64,000 bases of DNA from Luteolibacter luteus (GTDB lineage: Bacteria; Verrucomicrobiota; Verrucomicrobiia; Verrucomicrobiales; Akkermansiaceae), in contig NZ_CP051774.1 of the NCBI RefSeq assembly GCF_012913485.1, forward strand, positions 1,612,001 through 1,676,000. The letters are read 5' to 3'. The notes under the pieces are model-generated. The model had not been told where the DNA came from. It ran no database searches and was given only the letters and a program-made list of their open reading frames with translations. How positions within the stretch are numbered: the first letter of the stretch is position 1; each line of letters opens with the position of its first letter. A program made the position numbers and the translations under genes. Below are positions 34,601 to 44,034 of this stretch, piece by piece.

Positions 34601-37405
34601 GTCGCCTCCGGTGATCATCGGCACAGGAGCAGTATCGGGACTTTCGGTCACGGTGATGTCGTCCAACAACACATCACCACCATCCAGCAGGCCGAACACA
34701 AACTCCCGCCACTGGCCATCCGGACCCACGCTGCTCGCGGACGCCGTCGCGCGATACGTGTAGTTCTGCCAGGAACGCCGGCTATTCTCATTGCTAGCCG
34801 CCCACGACTCGGGGAGTGAATTGTCTGCACGCGGGCTGCGAAGCTCCAGCGTTGACCCCTCCGAATCCGCGGCACCGGGCCAGCGCCCGCCATCGATATA
34901 AGACACCTCGTCCGCAGGATTCCCTGCGGCATCCAGAAGCAGGATACGCTCTCCGCTCCCTGCAAGGCTCGAATCGTAAGGACCGACCACATTGATCCCG
35001 GGAAACGCCGAAAGCAGCCCGGCAGGATCCTTCGCGACAACAAGATACCCTCCTGCTGGAAGCGTGGTGCCTGCAGGAAAGACGTAGTCGATCGCCGATC
35101 CAAAGGACCATCCGGAGAGATCTACCGGCGCGACTCCCCGGTTGTGGAGCTCCAGCCACTGCTTGCTCTCGCTGGCCACGTTGACATCGGGCGGATTGTA
35201 GCAGATCTCATTGATCACGATATCCTGCACGAGCGTGATCGAGTTCGCCGCGCCCGGTGTTGCCGCACTGGGAAACAACCACTGGCCCGGCCATTCGGCG
35301 GAGGCACCCCGTACCGCGGTGTCCACAGCCCTCACGTCCGCCAAGGGTCCACCGGGAGCCCTCAGTGCGATCTTGTCATCCAAGGGGGGATTGAAGCCGA
35401 GTTGAGCTCTCGTGAAGTGAATCACGCCGCCCGCAGGCACCGTGGATGCAGGCAACGCGAAGGACGCTCCGGGAGTTCCGACCAACTCCAGGGAGAAACC
35501 GGCGGTGGATGTCGGGAGAGGAGTCGGATTCCGCAGTTCGACAAAGAAGTTCGCCGCCGTCGCCGTGCTCGCCGCGATCTCATTCAGGAGAAGTCCTGGC
35601 GACTCATCGGGATCTGCAGGCGTTTCCACAGCCTGCAAGCTCGCCGTGAAAAGAGCGGTGTTATCCGTCGCGCTGGTATGAAGCGATACGGCCAGGACAT
35701 TGCTCCCCGCCGCCAAGGCCGTTGAAGGAACAACCAATGTCCCCGATGAGACAGGTTCGAGAACATCGGAGAGGGCAGAAGTCGTGTGCCCCGCCTGCCC
35801 CTCCGGCATGTTGGTTCGGCTGACCTCTTGCCCGTTGAGATAGAAGACCGCTCCATCCGCAGCCGTGTAGTTCAGCTTAAGGACCGTCCGCGAAGCATCG
35901 CCGTTGAAAGTGAAACTCCGGCGGAAATAGGAGGTCGAAGCCGAGCTCGAGATCGGCGTCTGCACGGTAAGATCGGGGAAGGCCGTATTGAGCCCGTAGC
36001 GCGCCTCCAAATAAGCACCAGCCCTGAGGAAATCGTCATTCGAAAGCCCGTCCCGATAAATCAAAACCTCCGCGATCTCGCCCACAAAGCCGTTGGCAGA
36101 GCCCGCGTGGTTTCCAATGACGATCGGCTGTGGGGTCAACGCCGCACCACTGTCGCTCGAGCTTCCTTCCATCGCGCCATCCACCCATATCTCGAAGCGG
36201 CTCTGTGCAGGATTCCTCCTCACGGCGACGATCTGGAACTGCGTCGTTGAGATCGCGGTCGTGGATACCGGCCCTCCCAGATCGGAGCCATTGTCGTGCC
36301 GCTTCTGAAACCCGTAGCGGCCGTTGACCGCTTTCAGGGAGACCAGCGGGTTATCGGAAGCCGCATTCTCACGGTCGAAAAGGTAATCACCGCTTCCGTC
36401 ATTCACTCCACCGCTCGTTGGAATCCCGATGGCCTTGCAAACCACAAAATAAACGAAGCCCGAGTTTGATGGAATACCCGGTGCAATGCCGGTGCGAAAC
36501 TCATCATTGCCATCGAAGCTCACGGCCGGCTGGCCCGAAGGTGTTGCTGCCAACTCGTACCTCGGATCGCTGCCAGCCGCGGCATCCTGCGAGAGCCCGT
36601 CACCCGTCGCCGTATCGGGCCAAGGCGAAAAGGACGCACCATCGGAAACTCCGGTCAGTGCTCCCGAATTGAAGCGCTCGACGAGATCGGCAGTCACACC
36701 GAGGACCGGCGGGGCGGAAGTTGAACCAAAGAGCGGGAGTCCTTGGGACCAGGAGCTGTCATTGAAGGAAACGCTATTCCATCCTGCCGGAGGCGCAGCA
36801 GCGAGGTCGTAGTAGCGCCACGTCGAGTTCGCGTTCGCCAGATCGTGATAGATCGGTTCATCGGGCGATCTGAAGTTGTAGGCTCCGGGCGTACCGCCGC
36901 TCCTCAGGCTAGCCCTCCAGTTGGCGGGGTTCTCCCCCGCAAGGCCAGGCTTCCTCTTCGATAGCGTGGCTCCGGCTCCGTCCGCTGCGACCGGCCATTG
37001 GCCGGAGTCACCAAATTCCAGCCGATCCATCAGACGTCCGGACCGACTGACCAGATCGATCGTTTCTCCCGAATTCGACAGATTCCCCGTGTAGGGCCCT
37101 TTTACCCCGGAAATTGAGGCGAGAGCCGGATTGCCGGGATCTTTCGCGATCACCAGGAAACCTCCACCGGGGATGACCGTGCCTGCAGGCAGGGTATACT
37201 CCACCCCGTCATCAAGGGACCACCCTGAGATATCCACGTTCACCGCCATCTGGTTGTGGAGCTCGATCCACTCCGCATCCTGGCCTTCTGCGGGATTGTA
37301 GTGGATTTCGTTGAAGGTCACCACTGCATCCGGCGCATCACCGAGTGCGATACCGGCTGCTGCAAAAAGTCCGAGGGGAGCGATCCGGGCGAATTTCGGG
37401 ATCAT
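31700..37405 (-). CDS. Secreted CotH/lamin-tail multidomain protein, second copy
   Basis: The 1901-residue protein starts at ATG 37405 with a signal peptide of about 22 residues. It shows lamin-tail domains beginning near residues 26 (VTFNEIHYNP), 602 (LLLNEIAAST), 728 (DIVINEICYN) and 1618 (LVVSEIYYNP), and a LamG-like part at about 295-470. A CotH-like region at about 1190-1460 includes VGVRLKSSQRG, VSIDRSEGQQ and FPHDMDFSFD. A DDDDSDGDGI loop and a C-terminal module ending KKFFARFAF complete it. CotH proteins are atypical kinases. Here the HDMDFSFD line keeps the Asp pair, unlike the 8247-12590 protein. No other catalytic domain is seen. Confidence 0.85.
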   Translation of the reverse strand: MIPKFARIAPLGLFAAAGIALGDAPDAVVTFNEIHYNPAEGQDAEWIELHNQMAVNVDISGWSLDDGVEYTLPAGTVIPGGGFLVIAKDPGNPALASISGVKGPYTGNLSNSGETIDLVSRSGRLMDRLEFGDSGQWPVAADGAGATLSKRKPGLAGENPANWRASLRSGGTPGAYNFRSPDEPIYHDLANANSTWRYYDLAAAPPAGWNSVSFNDSSWSQGLPLFGSTSAPPVLGVTADLVERFNSGALTGVSDGASFSPWPDTATGDGLSQDAAAGSDPRYELAATPSGQPAVSFDGNDEFRTGIAPGIPSNSGFVYFVVCKAIGIPTSGGVNDGSGDYLFDRENAASDNPLVSLKAVNGRYGFQKRHDNGSDLGGPVSTTAISTTQFQIVAVRRNPAQSRFEIWVDGAMEGSSSDSGAALTPQPIVIGNHAGSANGFVGEIAEVLIYRDGLSNDDFLRAGAYLEARYGLNTAFPDLTVQTPISSSASTSYFRRSFTFNGDASRTVLKLNYTAADGAVFYLNGQEVSRTNMPEGQAGHTTSALSDVLEPVSSGTLVVPSTALAAGSNVLAVSLHTSATDNTALFTASLQAVETPADPDESPGLLLNEIAASTATAANFFVELRNPTPLPTSTAGFSLELVGTPGASFALPASTVPAGGVIHFTRAQLGFNPPLDDKIALRAPGGPLADVRAVDTAVRGASAEWPGQWLFPSAATPGAANSITLVQDIVINEICYNPPDVNVASESKQWLELHNRGVAPVDLSGWSFGSAIDYVFPAGTTLPAGGYLVVAKDPAGLLSAFPGINVVGPYDSSLAGSGERILLLDAAGNPADEVSYIDGGRWPGAADSEGSTLELRSPRADNSLPESWAASNENSRRSWQNYTYRATASASSVGPDGQWREFVFGLLDGGDVLLDDITVTESPDTAPVPMITGGDFQSGLEGWRFLGTHRHAELVADPDSPGNTVLHLKATGPTEHMHNHVETTLAGGRSVVNGRVYQIAFRAKWLGGSNRLNTRLYFNRVANTTLLGRTDNPGTPGSVNSTAVANVGPGITEFSHAPMVPSAGEAVTVKVKAADPDGLGNFTLRYSVAGGPFVSEPMSVGADGATFSGVIPGQPAATVVRFYVSGTDGAISPATSVFPADGENSHALYQVNDGLATNNGRHNFRIVMDPADKALLYQTNNLMSNERLGCTVIYDEKEAYYDVGVRLKSSQRGRPEAARVGFNVGFNRDQLFRGVHRTVSIDRSEGQQTGCQEILYDHVMYASGGVPAEYNDLCKVIAPDPAHTSSAIMQLARFGDVFLDSQFENGSDGTSYEYELIYYPTTTDANGYKLPQPDNVVGTDVTSLGDNKENYRWNYLLENNEDVDDYSRIVAMSKLFDKSGSAFDAEVNTVLDVDQWLRALAYSCASGAGDSFFANANHNGIFYARPDGRVLYFPHDMDFSFDATRSIFENWELQRLTSNPVRRRAYLGHLHDICTTVFNQSYMSTWAGHYGSLLPGENFNAHLSYINTRSNYILSQVNAEIPSVNFAITTNGGANFSASTSPVILQGQGWVNVRDIRIAGSTSPLTVTWTAATAWQISVPVAVGANLISLEAVDFSGNVVGTDSITVTNTGVIQVPTSSTLVVSEIYYNPPGSVETTEYVELMNISASTLDLSGVNFHEGITATFPNNTLLAPGARILVVQNTAAFNAAFGTGRPIGATFPNSLDNSGEFLAFRRANGQVLRRFAYSDLPPWPVEADGDGYSLVLVDPWSNPDPSKPQSWRASATANGGNPGLSDTQSYAEWKASNGNLPDDDDSDGDGITARMEYFLGGSPAVANSSLAPQWTVEASGSFLMSVTRRVAAEGAMVLPQSSTNLTTWGEAANYQFLSNQRLPGTPAVDRLTYRVTPPAATKKFFARFAFGP

Positions 37406-37427
37406 GAGATCAAAGTTCTGAAAAGCA

Positions 37428-37461
37428 GGTTTCCGCAGGCAGCATTCTGCCTGCGGAAACC
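37428..37461 (-). terminator. Strong hairpin between the TSP3 gene and the CotH gene
   Basis: A perfect 15-base-pair stem, GGTTTCCGCAGGCAG (37428-37442) with CTGCCTGCGGAAACC (37447-37461), encloses a CATT loop. On the minus strand it is followed by TGCTTTTC, so it fits a transcription terminator for the gene at 37490-39880. It lies 22 bases before the CotH start and could also act as an attenuator. Confidence 0.75.
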
Positions 37462-37489
37462 AATGGCGTGATCGAATGAATGGAAAGTA

Positions 37490-39880
37490 CTACTCTTCGA
37501 GACGATAGAACTCCTTCGCCTCCGACGCCTCGGAAGCAGGAATCAGCACTTGCCCGATTCCCGAGCTATTCGTTGTCGCCGTCAGCGGGGTCGTCAGCGG
37601 GCTGAATGCCGTGCTGAGATCCGGAGACCGGGTCACATCATACTCGGTATCGGCAACGCCGGTGAAGTTGATCACGATGTCTCCGGTAGAAGTCCGGCTC
37701 ACCGAGGTGATCTTCAGCTCGGTGGACGGAGTTCCCACGATCTCATTCGTCAGCCCATACATGTGGAAGGAGCCGCTTGCATTGATCGCACTGGTGTGGA
37801 TTCCCGCCTCGATGATCAGGTCCGTTGCCTCCGCAACGTAGGTGTAGGAGATGTAGTAAGCGGAGTCGTCATTGCCATTGTTCAGCACGATTCCCGGCCG
37901 GTCTGCCAGTAAGGCACCGAATGGCTGCTCAACCGTCTCCCCATTCGTGAAGATCAAATCGATTGGACGGCCGCTTCCGTCGGTATCCCACTTGCGGACG
38001 AAGAGCTTGAGCTTGTAGCTCTGGCCGACCGTCAGGCCGCTGAGGACATAAGTCTGCACCACACCCGGATTTCCGGTGGCACCGTAGGTGAAGCCACCAA
38101 ACAGATCCAACAAGCCCGGGCCGGTCACACCGCCGGAAGCAGGCACCCAATCTCCATTGTTAATCGGATCGATCTCGCCTTTTGCACCAGTCGAGACGAG
38201 CCAGTTGAAGTTCGCAGGCGTCAAGGCACCGCCAAGTTCCTCGAAGAGTACCCCGTTCACCGTGGCCGGACCACCGCCGCTGATCGCATGGGTATAGGTC
38301 ACCGCGGTGGAGACACCCGTGCTGACATCATCGGTCACCGCGATCACCTCCACCGAAGGCGGAAGCACCGGCCGGGAGGCGATGTCGGTGGGGATGCTGC
38401 CCTTCTCGACTTCGAATCCATCACGTGATCCGTCGCCATCCGAATCCGGGATGGTCGGATTGGTTCCGGAATCCGTGGCGCTCGCATAGGTACCGGAGTT
38501 CGATTCGATCATGTCGTTCAGTCCGTCACCATCGGTATCGGCGCGCACGGCGCTGGTGATCGGACGCCCATTGGCGCCAGCCAGCTCATCATTGTCATCC
38601 AGACCATCCTCATCGGTATCCTTGAGCATCGGATTGATCCCGGGCTGGGTCGTGATACTCAATTCATACTCATCGATATCGCTAATTCCGTCGCCGTCGA
38701 AATCACCCGTATTCGCACCCGGGCCAGGGCCCTCGGCCAGCCCGGTGAGTTCGGTGAGGTCATTTGCAAAGGAGAGTTCCCATTCATCGAGGAGACCATC
38801 CGCGTCATCGTCCTTGATGAGCGTGAGCACGAATTCCATCTCCTTCTCTCCACCGGAAACGCTGCCGGTTCCCTTCACCCGGACGAAATAGAGCATCCCG
38901 TCGAAGTCTTGGGTGAAGTCATAGGAGCCTGCCTGCAGCTGGTCGCCGGTGATCTGGAATTTCGCGTTGTCCTGATCGCCATCACCGGTCACGAAGGTGA
39001 AGGTGGAAGCTTCCGAACCTTGGGCAAAAGTACCGCCACTAAGGGTCGCAACCAGCTGGCCGGGATCGATACCCGAGATGAACGTGCTCTTGTCGAGCGA
39101 CAGCGAATAAATAGCCGGAATCGTCGAGACCGAATAGTTGTCGATGAGGTGCCCGGCTTCATTCGTGCCAAGCTCCATGTAGAGCTCGCCGTTGTTATTG
39201 TCCCAGAAGAAGGTTTCGTAAGGAACCGTGTTACCACCCACCACGCTGGTGGTTACAAAGGTTCCGTTCACGGAAGCCATCACCTTCACCGCGGTGCCAT
39301 TCGCGAAGTTCTCGAAGGCATAGTCGATCACCACATGGCGGTTGGTCAGCACCGGATCGAAAGTTCCGCCCGCACCCTTGTTGAAACCATTGTCGAATCG
39401 TTCGGTGGCGCCATTGTCGCGGAAGAGAATGCCGTAGTCCGTTTCCGAGTGGTTCACCCGGGTTGCCGGTTCGGCAAGGGTGGTGCCGCTGGGAAAACCG
39501 AGGTCGAAGGATACCCAGTTCGTCGTGGTGTTGTTGATCGGAATCCAGTCGAACTCCACGCGGATGCCCTTGTCCGTGGCGATCGAGGTTCCAGTCGGTG
39601 CCGCCGCCCAGTTGAACCACGCGGAAGGACTCGTTTGGAATCTCACGCGCCCTCCTCCGGCGAAGCGGAGTTGCTCGGACAAGATGTGATGTTGGGTCAG
39701 GGCGGATCGGACAGAAACCGTAGAAGCGAGCGTTCCTTCACGTCGGCCTTCGGTAAGGGCCGAGTTATCGAGATTCGCGAGATCGGCAACGTTGAACGTG
39801 TCCTTGAAGAGCAGCGTATTCGCTTCGCCGAGCGGAGCCAGCACGCCTGCTAGCGATGCTACGAGGATTGGGGTTCTCAT
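37490..39880 (-). CDS. Secreted protein with TSP3-type calcium repeats
   Basis: The 796-residue protein starts at ATG 39880 with a signal peptide ending about residue 20. Residues about 24-260 form a beta-rich domain of unknown type. Residues about 357-500 carry Asp-rich loops such as DDDADGLLDEWE, DFDGDGISD, DTDEDGLDD, DTDGDGLNDM and DSDGDGSRDG, each in a TSP3-like calcium-binding setting. A further beta domain follows and the protein ends KEFYRLEE. It is probably an extracellular structural or binding protein. The terminator at 37428 separates it from the CotH gene downstream. Confidence 0.75.
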   Translation of the reverse strand: MRTPILVASLAGVLAPLGEANTLLFKDTFNVADLANLDNSALTEGRREGTLASTVSVRSALTQHHILSEQLRFAGGGRVRFQTSPSAWFNWAAAPTGTSIATDKGIRVEFDWIPINNTTTNWVSFDLGFPSGTTLAEPATRVNHSETDYGILFRDNGATERFDNGFNKGAGGTFDPVLTNRHVVIDYAFENFANGTAVKVMASVNGTFVTTSVVGGNTVPYETFFWDNNNGELYMELGTNEAGHLIDNYSVSTIPAIYSLSLDKSTFISGIDPGQLVATLSGGTFAQGSEASTFTFVTGDGDQDNAKFQITGDQLQAGSYDFTQDFDGMLYFVRVKGTGSVSGGEKEMEFVLTLIKDDDADGLLDEWELSFANDLTELTGLAEGPGPGANTGDFDGDGISDIDEYELSITTQPGINPMLKDTDEDGLDDNDELAGANGRPITSAVRADTDGDGLNDMIESNSGTYASATDSGTNPTIPDSDGDGSRDGFEVEKGSIPTDIASRPVLPPSVEVIAVTDDVSTGVSTAVTYTHAISGGGPATVNGVLFEELGGALTPANFNWLVSTGAKGEIDPINNGDWVPASGGVTGPGLLDLFGGFTYGATGNPGVVQTYVLSGLTVGQSYKLKLFVRKWDTDGSGRPIDLIFTNGETVEQPFGALLADRPGIVLNNGNDDSAYYISYTYVAEATDLIIEAGIHTSAINASGSFHMYGLTNEIVGTPSTELKITSVSRTSTGDIVINFTGVADTEYDVTRSPDLSTAFSPLTTPLTATTNSSGIGQVLIPASEASEAKEFYRLEE

Positions 39881-40159
39881 GGATTTATGGGTTTAAGGGG
39901 AGTCTCGCTCCGGGAAAACCATCCCTGCAGGCATGGACATCCGGGGGAGAACCGAGGACCACGCATGCGGGATTCAGGAGCCCATACAGGCCGGCAGAAG
40001 ACCGCGGAGTAAGAGATCTATCAGATCGTTTGTGACAAAGCCGTCATCAGGTGACGACCCAATTGGATTCCAAATGCCTGCCAATTTCCGGGCAGGTGTC
40101 GCGGGAGAAAAACTCGGGTGATCCGACCACTCCGCCCCAGCCCTCGCGGGACTGGTCCC
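39881..40159. other. Intergenic region upstream of the TSP3 gene
   Basis: This separates the end of the DUF1501 gene from the TSP3 gene. It contains two small inverted repeats (CGTCA-TCAGG-TGACG around 40031-40045 and CCTGCC-GGCAGG around 40078-40097). No convincing gene or promoter was identified. Confidence 0.5.
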
Positions 40160-41623
40160 TCAAGCAAAAATACTGCTCACCGCCTTACCCTTGCCGTCTT
40201 CCGTGGCGTAGAAAGGACGCTTCTCGATCTCGTAGACACTCTTCGGGCTGATACCCATCGCCGTGAAGATCGTAGCATGAAGATCCGTGATACTGACCGG
40301 ATCCTTCACTGCCACAAGAGGACGCTCGTCAGCGGTCGCCCCATGGACATGACCCTTCTTCACCCCTCCTCCAAACATCACCACCGATGATCCGCCGGTG
40401 AAATGCCGGTGCAGCCCGTAGTGGGTCATGTTCTCCAAGGTGTCCGATTTCACGCGGGCCTGGTCTTTCGCCTCCGAGCCGGGCACGCCCTCGATCATCA
40501 TGTCGCGGCTGAATTCGCTCGCGATGACAACCAAGGTGCGATCAAGCATCTTTCGCTCTTCCAAGTCGCGAATAAGCCGGGCGATCGGGCGATCAATCTC
40601 CTGCTTCAGTTTCACCACGGTTTCATGACCATTCTCATGAGTGTCCCAGTGGATAAACGGAATGTACTCGGTGGTTACCTCAATGAAGCGGGCACCCGCC
40701 TCGGCAAGCCTGCGAGCCAACAAGCAGCCACGACCGAAGCGCCCGTCACCATAGGCCTCGAGCACGTCCTTCGGCTCCTTCGTGAGATCGAAGGCATCCT
40801 TCTCTTTCGAGCCGAGCAGACGGTGCGCATTTTCCAGTGAGCGGAGCATCGACTCCTGCTGGTAGTCGCTCATGAAGTCGCGGTTCGGGCTGCTGTCCAC
40901 CAGCCTGCGGTAAAGCTTGTAGCGGTTGGCGAATCTTCCTGGATCCATGCCCTCCGGAGGCCGCACCGAACGCGCGGCTTCATCAGGATACGGCAAGTTG
41001 AATGGACCGAATTCCGCACCGAAAAAGCCAGCCGTGGTAAAGGCCTTCAGCTCCTCGCTTTCGCCGATGCCTTCAAGCCGCTGCCCGATATTCACGAAGG
41101 CGGGAATCACCGGGTTCCTCGGACCCAGCGCACGGGCCATCCAAGCACCGATGTGCGGTGCGGCCACGGTCTGGGGTGGTACATAGCCCGTATGCCAATG
41201 ATACTGGTGCCGGGAATGGAGGATCGAGCCGAGGTCAGGCTGCACGTGCGAACGGATCAAGGTCGCGCGGCCCATCAACTTCGCGATCTCTTCCAGCCCC
41301 TTGCTGATCTTCACGCCATCCAGGCTGGTATTGATCGAGGGGAAAGTGCTGAGCACTTTCTCGACGGGAACACCCTTCTCGAAAGGCAGGTACGCTTTGG
41401 GATCGAAGGTTTCCGGAGCAGCCATGCCGCCGGCCATCCACAGGAGGATGCAGCAGTCTGCCTTGGCCGGAGGCTGCACAAGTTCTTCCTCGGCGAAGGC
41501 ACGCGGCACACCCGACATCGCTGCCGCGAGGCTTGAGGCGGAAAGAGCCTTCAAGAAAGTCCGGCGCGTCTGGATGCGCTCCCTCGGATCGAGTGAATTC
41601 GGGAAATGGAAAGGATCGTTCAT
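40160..41623 (-). CDS. DUF1501 family protein
   Basis: The preferred start is ATG 41623, five bases after the stop of the upstream DUF1549/1553 gene, giving 487 residues. The N-terminus QTRRTFLKALS is a twin-arginine signal. The domain is DUF1501, common in Planctomycetota and Verrucomicrobiota; motifs DCCILLWMAGG and SEFSRD fit this family, which is related to the alkaline phosphatase/sulfatase superfamily. Its biochemical role is not established. It is the last gene of a probable three-gene unit (47649 to 40160) with spacings of 30 and 5 bases. Confidence 0.85.
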   Translation of the reverse strand: MNDPFHFPNSLDPRERIQTRRTFLKALSASSLAAAMSGVPRAFAEEELVQPPAKADCCILLWMAGGMAAPETFDPKAYLPFEKGVPVEKVLSTFPSINTSLDGVKISKGLEEIAKLMGRATLIRSHVQPDLGSILHSRHQYHWHTGYVPPQTVAAPHIGAWMARALGPRNPVIPAFVNIGQRLEGIGESEELKAFTTAGFFGAEFGPFNLPYPDEAARSVRPPEGMDPGRFANRYKLYRRLVDSSPNRDFMSDYQQESMLRSLENAHRLLGSKEKDAFDLTKEPKDVLEAYGDGRFGRGCLLARRLAEAGARFIEVTTEYIPFIHWDTHENGHETVVKLKQEIDRPIARLIRDLEERKMLDRTLVVIASEFSRDMMIEGVPGSEAKDQARVKSDTLENMTHYGLHRHFTGGSSVVMFGGGVKKGHVHGATADERPLVAVKDPVSITDLHATIFTAMGISPKSVYEIEKRPFYATEDGKGKAVSSIFA

Positions 41624-41628
41624 TAACC

Positions 41629-44004
41629 TCAACGCACAAATTGGAACTCGGGAAGTAGCAGGATCATCCACAGCAGATCCTCGATCGCTTGGGCGGATGG
41701 CTTTGCTCCGATGACGCCCACGAGACCGGTCTTCTCCCTCAAGCTTGGACGGCGGCCAAGCGCTTGCATGAAAAGCGCGTCCACCAGGACCTCGGAACCC
41801 TCTCCTGATTCTGCAAGCTTCAACGCGCCCTTCTTCAACAGGCCAGACAGTTGCTCCCCGTTCGCCAGATCAATCGCTTCCAGCGTGGTAATGTTATCCG
41901 GGCGCATGCTGACGATCTGCTCTCGGTTCGGACGGCCCAAGGCGCGCATGAGCAGATCGGAGGGCACCAGCGAGGCGCGCACCATCGTCGGATCAAGGCC
42001 ATCCGCGAGACCAGCAGTGAAGCGATCCCAGATCTGCGGGTTCTCCACTTCCTGAGCCGGTTGCCAATCGCGAGGCGGCCGGCTGAAACGGCCCTGCGAA
42101 TCCGGCAGCATGGCTGTCCAGCGCCAGGAGGAGTCCGTCATGATCCGGGCCGGCTCCCCGCTGGTTAGCTTCACCTGGGCTTCCATGATAAAGCCCGCCG
42201 GATTGGGAGCATTTCCTCCATTCCGTGCCAGCACGAGAATCGTATTACGGCCCTGCTTCAAATAGGGCAGCTCGATGGCCCGCGCCTGTGGCCCTTGGGC
42301 AGAACCCGCCTCCTTCGCTGCCGGTTTGCCGTTCACGAAGATCTCCGCTTCGTTGTCCGCGATGAAAACCGCCCGCGCCGACACTGGCGCCGCGCGAAGC
42401 TCAAACTCGGTTCCCAAGGTAATCGCATCTCCTTGTGGGGTGCCAGCCGAGGCGAGGCGATCCGACCAGATCCAGCGGGCTGAAATTCCGGCACCACTGC
42501 TCCCTCCCCGGGGAACTCCGCTCGCAATCTTCTCCGGTGCAGTACCGGTGAGGGACCACACCGCATCCACGAACTGCTCAGCACTGAGCCGCTTCGGGAG
42601 CGGGCCTCGAAAAACGGCTATCTCCTCTGCCTTGGACACCGTCACCGACTCTGACTGATAGGCTTGGGAGGAGATGATGAAGGCCAGCGCCTTCTTCAGA
42701 TCGTAGCCATCCTCCACGAAGCGCACCGCCAGGTAGTCCAGCAGATCTTCGCTCCAAGGCTCCGTATCCATTGCATCCACCGGATGCACGATACCGCGGC
42801 CCATCAATCGCTGCCAAAGCCGGTTCACGATAGTACGCGTGAAGCGACCGTTGTCCGGATGGGTCATCAGTCCCGCCAATTGCTTCAGCCGTTCGGGCTT
42901 TGCGGCATTGGCATCCACCTCGCCAAGCTCGGGGAAGATCCAGCCCGGCTTGGCCATGCGCCCGGTAGGCTTGTCGCAACGTGCAATCTCCAGCGGACGC
43001 TCCGCAAAGATAGCGGCGAGTCCATACGCCTGATCCAGCTTCCACCGGTCCACGAAACTGTCGTGGCAGGACGCGCACTTCATGTTCAGGCCGAGGAAGG
43101 TCTGCGAAATCGATTGCGAAAACTGGATCTCGCGCGTCTGGCTTGCATTCACGCTGCCGCGCCACTGGATGCCGTCGATGAAACCCCGCGACTCATCGGT
43201 AGGTGGAGCCAGAAGCTCGCGGGCAAATTGGTCGTAAGGTTTGTTTTCGATCAGCGAATGATAGAGCCATCCGGTGATCTGCTTACGCCCGCCGTCGATG
43301 TAGCCGGTGCCCTGGTAATCATTACGGAGGAGGTCATTCCAGAAGCTCAGCCAATGCTCGGCATAGTCTGTATTGCGGTCGAGCACCGCAGCCACCAGCT
43401 TCGCCCGCTTCCCTTCCGAGCGATCTGCCACGAAAGCATCAACATCCGCCGGGGCGGGAAGCAACCCGGTGAGGTCGAGTGTTATCCGGCGGATGAAAGC
43501 CGCATCTCCCAAGGGTAGCGGGCGGGTGATCTTGTTCTCCTGGAAGTAGCGGTCGATAATGCGGTCCACCGGATGATCGCGACCATCGACGACCGGAGGG
43601 AGTTCCGGATGTCGGGGCTTCAGGGGTGGCTCGTAAGACCCCTTGCCGAAGCTAAAGCCCGGCTCCCAGACCATCCCTTCATCGATCCATTTCCGGAGGA
43701 CCTCCACCTGTTCGGCAGGCACGCGTGCCCCCTTGGGAGGCATTCGCTCGCTCTTGTCATCGGAAAGGATCGCCTCCAGGAAAGTACTCTCGGCGGCTTT
43801 CCCCGCTTCCAGCACCGCGCCATTCTCCGAACCGGAGAGCAAGGCTTCCCGCGTATTCATCGAGAAGCCTCCTTTCTTGGCATCACCCATGTGGCATTTC
43901 GAGCAATGCTCACGCAGGACCGGCACAACCTCATGTGCAAAGTCCACCGCACTCCCCGTTAGGGGCAGGGCAAGCAAGGACAGCAGTGGGAGTCGCAAAC
44001 GCAT
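41629..44004 (-). CDS. PSD1/DUF1549/DUF1553 protein with planctomycete-type cytochrome c domain
   Basis: The 791-residue protein starts at ATG 44004 with a short signal peptide. The heme c motif CSKCH is at about residues 34-38 (EHCSKCHMGD). DUF1549 covers roughly 150-330 (PVDRIIDRYF, RRITLDLTGLLP) and DUF1553 follows from about 385 (RTIVNRLWQRLMGRGIV). This composition is typical for PVC bacteria and belongs to large extracytoplasmic protein sets associated with polysaccharide use. It is probably co-transcribed with the DUF1080 gene upstream (30 bases) and the DUF1501 gene downstream (5 bases). Confidence 0.88.
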   Translation of the reverse strand: MRLRLPLLSLLALPLTGSAVDFAHEVVPVLREHCSKCHMGDAKKGGFSMNTREALLSGSENGAVLEAGKAAESTFLEAILSDDKSERMPPKGARVPAEQVEVLRKWIDEGMVWEPGFSFGKGSYEPPLKPRHPELPPVVDGRDHPVDRIIDRYFQENKITRPLPLGDAAFIRRITLDLTGLLPAPADVDAFVADRSEGKRAKLVAAVLDRNTDYAEHWLSFWNDLLRNDYQGTGYIDGGRKQITGWLYHSLIENKPYDQFARELLAPPTDESRGFIDGIQWRGSVNASQTREIQFSQSISQTFLGLNMKCASCHDSFVDRWKLDQAYGLAAIFAERPLEIARCDKPTGRMAKPGWIFPELGEVDANAAKPERLKQLAGLMTHPDNGRFTRTIVNRLWQRLMGRGIVHPVDAMDTEPWSEDLLDYLAVRFVEDGYDLKKALAFIISSQAYQSESVTVSKAEEIAVFRGPLPKRLSAEQFVDAVWSLTGTAPEKIASGVPRGGSSGAGISARWIWSDRLASAGTPQGDAITLGTEFELRAAPVSARAVFIADNEAEIFVNGKPAAKEAGSAQGPQARAIELPYLKQGRNTILVLARNGGNAPNPAGFIMEAQVKLTSGEPARIMTDSSWRWTAMLPDSQGRFSRPPRDWQPAQEVENPQIWDRFTAGLADGLDPTMVRASLVPSDLLMRALGRPNREQIVSMRPDNITTLEAIDLANGEQLSGLLKKGALKLAESGEGSEVLVDALFMQALGRRPSLREKTGLVGVIGAKPSAQAIEDLLWMILLLPEFQFVR

Positions 44005-44034
44005 CGGGGAGAATGGTCGGATAGGCAGGGATCT

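Noticed and set aside
33698-34819. Plus-strand frame of 373 codons opposite the second CotH protein
   Set aside because: Antisense shadow; the minus-strand protein is continuous and has recognisable domains.
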